DNA of 64,000 bases from UBA695 sp042691655. Lineage in GTDB: Bacteria; Verrucomicrobiota; Verrucomicrobiia; Chthoniobacterales; Chthoniobacteraceae. Where the stretch lies: contig CP170506.1 in assembly GCA_042691655.1 (NCBI GenBank), positions 5,560,389 through 5,624,388 on the forward strand. The letters are read 5' to 3'. This document shows, one piece after another, positions 60,431 through 64,000 of the stretch. The number at the start of each line of letters is the position of its first letter. Positions within the stretch are counted from its first letter, which is position 1. Made by a program: the position numbers and the translations under genes. Below the pieces are notes generated by a model. The model saw only the letters and a list, made by a program, of their open reading frames with translations. It was not told the DNA's origin and did no database searches.

Positions 60431-61272
60431 CGCTCGGGCGCCGGTTGCGCGCGGTGAATGGCGCGGTAGCGCTTGGGAGAAGCTTGAGTGTGAGCCTTGA
60501 AGGTGCGGTTAAAATGGGAGATGGATTCAAAGCCCGCGGCGTAGGCGATCTCGGAAACATTTTTGCGCGTCGAGACTAGTTGTTCGCAGGAATAGGCGAT
60601 GCGCTCGCGGATCAAATAATGGCCGACCGAAATCCCTTCCTCCTGCCGGAAAAGCTTGGAAAGATAGCCCTCGCTCAGATCCACCGCGCGGGCGATGTCC
60701 GAGAGCGCCAGCTTTCCCGTGAGGTTCTCTTTAATATAGAGCTTGGCCTGCTGCACAGCGCCGGTTTCCTCGGGCGCAGTGGGCGGAATAGGCCGGGGCT
60801 CTTGCGCCAGGCTTTGGGCGATCCCCGTGATCAGCTCAATGGCCGGCGCCAGCAGGGGAGAGGGCTCGGCGGCTTCGCAGGGGTCATCCGAGATCTGCCC
60901 CGGCGTCCTCCCCTCGATATATTCGCAAGACGACGTTTTCTCCGAGGGAATCGGCACGGAAAAGACGCGAAAACCGGCCCCGCACGAGGTATACCGGGGC
61001 TCCCGGGCGGTACTGGCTTCCCGCCGCAACACCCGGAGCATCTCCCTGCAAGCCCCTTCGCTGATGAACTGGCATTGAGAGGAGCGGCAGAGGAGGGGTT
61101 CGGCTGAGGCCTCACCTTCCTCCGCGTCTTCCGCGCGCATCCAGAGCTTCAGGCCGGTCAGGCGCGCCAGCGGTTTCAAGAGCGAACCGTGGAGCCTTTT
61201 CACCCGGCTGGCCGTGGAGGCGGCCCGGGGCGTCGAATCGGGCGCGATTTCTCCAAAGGCGATGGAATTCAT
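60427..61272 (-). CDS. AraC-family regulator with PocR-like sensor domain
   Basis: Encodes 281 aa. Residues about 30-110 (LARLTGLKLWMRAEDAEEGE...LLCRSSQCQFISEGACREML...YTSCGAGFRVFSVPIP) follow the PocR pattern, with several Cys that could bind a ligand or metal. Two C-terminal HTH motifs follow (DIARAVDLSEGYLSKLFRQEEGIS and EIAYAAGFESISHFNRTFKAHTQ). It overlaps the first SPFH gene by 4 nt and heads the operon, so it probably regulates it. The Cys-rich sensor next to a metal ATPase suggests metal or redox sensing (inferred). Confidence 0.85.
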   Translation of the reverse strand: MNSIAFGEIAPDSTPRAASTASRVKRLHGSLLKPLARLTGLKLWMRAEDAEEGEASAEPLLCRSSQCQFISEGACREMLRVLRREASTAREPRYTSCGAGFRVFSVPIPSEKTSSCEYIEGRTPGQISDDPCEAAEPSPLLAPAIELITGIAQSLAQEPRPIPPTAPEETGAVQQAKLYIKENLTGKLALSDIARAVDLSEGYLSKLFRQEEGISVGHYLIRERIAYSCEQLVSTRKNVSEIAYAAGFESISHFNRTFKAHTQASPKRYRAIHRAQPAPER

Positions 61273-61580
61273 AGTCGTGGGTATTTCTGAAAACTAAATG
61301 AGGGTGATTTTGCGGGAGCTCTTAGCGATGGCCTTTAGCTTAGGAGCCCGCACCCCTGCGGCTCAATGCGGCATATGTGACAATTCCTTGAAAATACGGG
61401 CAAAATTGACAGCTGTGTTACAAACCCGTAGCGGATGGGTGAATAGCCGCCACAGGCAAGTATTGAGGGCCTCCCGAGGTAGAAAGTCACGGCCTGGGTA
61501 TGCCACAAAGACGCCCGCAACGGCGTCAGGCCGGGGCAGTTTGCTTCTTTACCACAAAACATACTCCAACCGCATCTCTC
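61273..61580 (+). other. Intergenic region before the metallophosphoesterase
   Basis: A 308-nt gap with no gene seen. It contains a TTGACA at 61406-61411 without a good -10, a GACGCC-CGCAAC-GGCGTC hairpin at 61510-61527, and an imperfect GCGGGAGCTC / GAGCCCGC inverted repeat at about 61310-61350. A short GAGCTCTTAGCGATG segment near 61315 resembles part of repeat module A. Confidence 0.45.
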
Positions 61581-63701
61581 ATGAATAAACATCAAATCCT
61601 CAAGGGCTCCCTCGCCCTTCTTCTGGCCAGCCTGGGGGTCAGCACGGCCATGGCATCGCCCTGGAAATTCGGCGTCATCTCGGATACCCAGTGGGCCGAC
61701 TGCGCCAACGACGGCAAAAGCCCGCTGACCTGCCCCGCCTCGATTATCAAACAAATCGACACGGAATTTATCAACAAAGGCGTCTCCGTGGTGATCTCCG
61801 TTGGCGACGTGGTTGACTCCTCCTCGAGCTACAGTTTGCAGATCCGTTCGCTCTATGCGCAGGATCTTTACAACGCCGGGATCGGCTTCTACCCCCTGCG
61901 CGGCAACCACGATGTCGCGCCTAATCCGGCGGTTTTTGCGAGCACCTTTCCTCAGATTGCCAATGGCGGGGTCAATAACAGCGGCACCACGTCGGTGACC
62001 ACTTTCCTAAGCGGTTACTATACCGCCTACAGCGGCACGGGAGTGGATTCGACGGGCAGCAAAAACAGTTCCTCAGATACCTACTCGGTCCTGAGCACCA
62101 TCCTCAACTCCACGGTGGCGGTGCCCACGGCCTCCTCCAGCACCTTCCAGAGCGGCAGCAACTTCAGCTACCCGACCTCCAACTGCACGGCGGCCAGTGG
62201 AACTTCTGCGGGATCGCTGGTTTACAACTTCACCGCTCCTACCTCGGGGTCGAGCTATTCCGGATCGCTGAGCGGGACCGGCGGCGTTTCCTACTCGTTT
62301 GACTTCAACAACGCCCGTTTCGTGATGCTCGACCAGTTCTATGGCAGCGATAGCAATAACTCCTGCATTCCCGCGCAATTGGGCTGGATTGCCAACCGCG
62401 TTGAGGTGGGCGGCACCAGCGGCCGTCCGCTCCAAGCGTTCGTGTTTTCCCACAAAAACATCCTGGGTGGCAACCATAAGGACGGTCTCTTTGGTGCCAG
62501 CCTGAGCAATGACCCGGGCGACGGTTCGGTTTACAGCGGAACGGCCGCCACCTTCCGCAAAGAGGCGGAAGATCACTTCATCAAGACGCTTGACTCTAAT
62601 GACGTGGCTTATGCGATTGGCGGTCACGATCACCACCACAAATATTCGGTCGTCAACGATCCCCAGAACTCCAGCTACTCGGTTCGTCAGCTCATCCTAG
62701 CCTCGGATTCGTCCAAGTTCTACACGCCCGCCAACCCGATGTCGGTTAACGAAACGGTGGTTAGCGAAGAACTCTACCAGGTCGGCTACTACATCTTCAC
62801 GGTGGACGGCCCGCGTGTGACGATGGATTACTACGGCATTCCGGCCAACGTCGAAGGCAAGTATGTCGGCACTGCCAACGGCTACTTTACCGCCACCCCG
62901 ACGCTTACCGGCAACTGGGTCAAGCACCAGACCATCGGCCATAGCCTCAACGGTCAGGAATTCCTGATTGCGCAAGGCTCCTCCTACACCACCGTTGCGG
63001 ACAACACCGACCTGGCGGTTTCCGGCAGCGCCACTTATGGTGAAACTGGCTTCGTGGGCACCTCCATGGAGATCCTGAGCGGCAGCAACACCAGCACGGT
63101 GACCACCACCGTGAAGAGCGGCGCCACCCGCGCGCTGACTAAGGCTATCGCCACCGGCTGGGCTCCGGCGATTTCCGGCACCACCGCCAGCGACGTTCTC
63201 TCGCTGTGGGGCTTCGCTGATATTAGCGCCACCAAGACCGACACGATCACCGTGGCCATCACCGTTCCCACCACGGCTCTCACCAGCACCATCTCGGCGG
63301 ATAACTACGTCCTCGGTGCCCGCGATCCGAAGAGCGGCAAGTGGATTAACGCCGTCGATTACAACATCACCGGCGGTACCAAAACGGCGATCAACGGCGC
63401 TTACACGAGCAGCTATACCCTCGGCTACCACGGCATCGTCGACAACGGCGACGGTACTGCGACCGTCTGGGCCGTGGTCAACGGCAACGCCCAGGATTTC
63501 GCCGTCATCGCGAAGCCCACGGGCCACTACCTGCCTTGGGACTTGAACAGCGACGGCTCGGTGAACGCCTCGGATTACGCGGCCATCCTCGCCAAGATCC
63601 GCGCCAAAACCACCGACACCGCCTACGACCTCAACAACGACGGCCGCGTTGACGCCGCCGATGCCCGCTGGCTCCTCCAGCACTACAGCACCAACTACTA
63701 A
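61581..63701 (+). CDS. Secreted metallophosphoesterase with C-terminal dockerin domain
   Basis: Encodes 706 aa from ATG at 61581 with a signal peptide (MNKHQILKGSLALLLASLGVSTAMA). Calcineurin-type motifs are present: GVISDTQWAD (31-40, D35), ISVGDVVDS (73-80), LRGNHDV (106-112) and GGHDHHHK near 355, so it likely cleaves phosphoesters. The C-terminus, about 652-706, has two Ca-binding dockerin loops (DLNSDGSVNASDYAAI and DLNNDGRVDAADARWLL). Dockerins bind cohesins, and the next gene begins with a cohesin-like segment. The middle is a Ser/Thr/Gly-rich region. Confidence 0.88.
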   Translation: MNKHQILKGSLALLLASLGVSTAMASPWKFGVISDTQWADCANDGKSPLTCPASIIKQIDTEFINKGVSVVISVGDVVDSSSSYSLQIRSLYAQDLYNAGIGFYPLRGNHDVAPNPAVFASTFPQIANGGVNNSGTTSVTTFLSGYYTAYSGTGVDSTGSKNSSSDTYSVLSTILNSTVAVPTASSSTFQSGSNFSYPTSNCTAASGTSAGSLVYNFTAPTSGSSYSGSLSGTGGVSYSFDFNNARFVMLDQFYGSDSNNSCIPAQLGWIANRVEVGGTSGRPLQAFVFSHKNILGGNHKDGLFGASLSNDPGDGSVYSGTAATFRKEAEDHFIKTLDSNDVAYAIGGHDHHHKYSVVNDPQNSSYSVRQLILASDSSKFYTPANPMSVNETVVSEELYQVGYYIFTVDGPRVTMDYYGIPANVEGKYVGTANGYFTATPTLTGNWVKHQTIGHSLNGQEFLIAQGSSYTTVADNTDLAVSGSATYGETGFVGTSMEILSGSNTSTVTTTVKSGATRALTKAIATGWAPAISGTTASDVLSLWGFADISATKTDTITVAITVPTTALTSTISADNYVLGARDPKSGKWINAVDYNITGGTKTAINGAYTSSYTLGYHGIVDNGDGTATVWAVVNGNAQDFAVIAKPTGHYLPWDLNSDGSVNASDYAAILAKIRAKTTDTAYDLNNDGRVDAADARWLLQHYSTNY

Positions 63702-63744
63702 GCGAGAGCAATCAACTCAATAGTTCACATCTGAAAATACCATT

Positions 63745-64000
63745 ATGAAATTCATCAAGCATCTTCTCGCGTGCGTCGCCGCCGCTGGGCTCTTTGCCCA
63801 GGCCGCCAACGCCGCCGTAACCCTCAGTCTCACCCCGGTCACGAGCAGCACTCTCTCCGTGGGCGATTCGGTTCAGTATTACCTCACTATCAGCGGCCTC
63901 CAGAGCACTGATAATGCGGACACCGCGTTGAGCGGATTTATCATCGACCTGGACTACGATTCGACCAAGGTAACGGTGTCGCTTTCGAGCTACCTGACCT
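63745..64000 (+). CDS. Secreted cohesin-like protein, truncated by the window
   Basis: The first 85 residues from ATG at 63745. The start is a signal peptide (MKFIKHLLACVAAAGLFAQAANA) followed by a sequence like a cohesin or cohesin-related domain (LSLTPVTSSTLSVGDSVQYYLTISGL and FIIDLDYDSTKVTV). The rest lies beyond the window, so a PEP-CTERM or other anchor cannot be checked. It is 43 nt after the dockerin-bearing enzyme, on the same strand. Confidence 0.7.
   Translation, partial: MKFIKHLLACVAAAGLFAQAANAAVTLSLTPVTSSTLSVGDSVQYYLTISGLQSTDNADTALSGFIIDLDYDSTKVTVSLSSYLT

Noticed and set aside
61310..61350. Fourth copy of mosaic repeat module A
   Set aside because: Only about 15 bp of similarity (GAGCTCTTAGCGATG); too short to separate from chance.

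Overview
The window is GC-rich, gene-dense bacterial chromosome from a Gram-negative organism: it encodes a carbohydrate porin, two RND pump subunits with an adaptor, and a penicillin-binding protein 2. The gene mix best fits the Verrucomicrobiota or the wider PVC group: mannosidases of families GH38 and GH2, many AraC-type regulators, squalene-hopene cyclase, a fur-sufCBD cluster, and dockerin and cohesin-like surface proteins. This placement is inferred from gene content; no rRNA or complete tRNA gene was found.

Layout. 1-962 is the right end of an integrated element. It holds the start of a rolling-circle (HUH-type) replication gene, two small genes packed upstream of it, and a 31-nt tRNA 3'-end remnant that looks like the attachment-site duplication. 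1084-2020 holds two unknown small genes and a REP/IS200-like inverted repeat. 2042-9520 holds dinB, a GH38 alpha-mannosidase, an orphan histidine kinase and PBP2. 9612-13900 holds a dispersed palindromic repeat and then fur-sufC-sufB-sufD, with a PerR/Fur-like 7-1-7 box over the promoter. 13915-19407 holds an RraB / Cys-His-rich / SseB fusion protein, the HrpA helicase and a FlK-like thioesterase. 19592-25606 holds a TetR gene overlapping squalene-hopene cyclase, a structured RNA segment with a strong terminator, nadC, birA and two unknowns. 25986-30180 holds enolase, an FtsB-like gene, a small secreted protein, and a glucuronokinase-like gene overlapping a GalU-like uridylyltransferase. 30589-38871 is an MdtABC-like RND system with a divergent TetR gene. 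It is bracketed by two large mosaic intergenic repeats whose shared hairpin module sits in a different place and orientation in each. 39278-44090 holds two AraC regulators, a TPR protein and a GH2 beta-mannosidase. 44098-49104 is a CHASE-PAS histidine kinase paired with a receiver-kinase protein. 49302-54647 holds an OprB-type porin divergent from araFGH, around a control region with repeated operator-like sequences. 54885-61272 is one tightly overlapping five-gene run: an AraC/PocR-like regulator, three SPFH (HflK/HflC-like) proteins and an atypical P1B-type ATPase. 61581-64000 holds a secreted dockerin-bearing metallophosphoesterase and the start of a cohesin-like secreted protein.

How the genes work together. 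The clearest functional units are Fe-S assembly (fur-sufCBD), hopanoid cyclisation (tetR-shc), NAD and biotin metabolism (nadC-birA), UDP-glucuronate supply (glucuronokinase-GalU), envelope efflux (mdtABC), pentose uptake (porin plus araFGH) and mannoside breakdown (GH38, GH2). The best candidates for an undescribed system are the AraC - three SPFH proteins - metal ATPase operon and the modular, rearranged intergenic repeat family.
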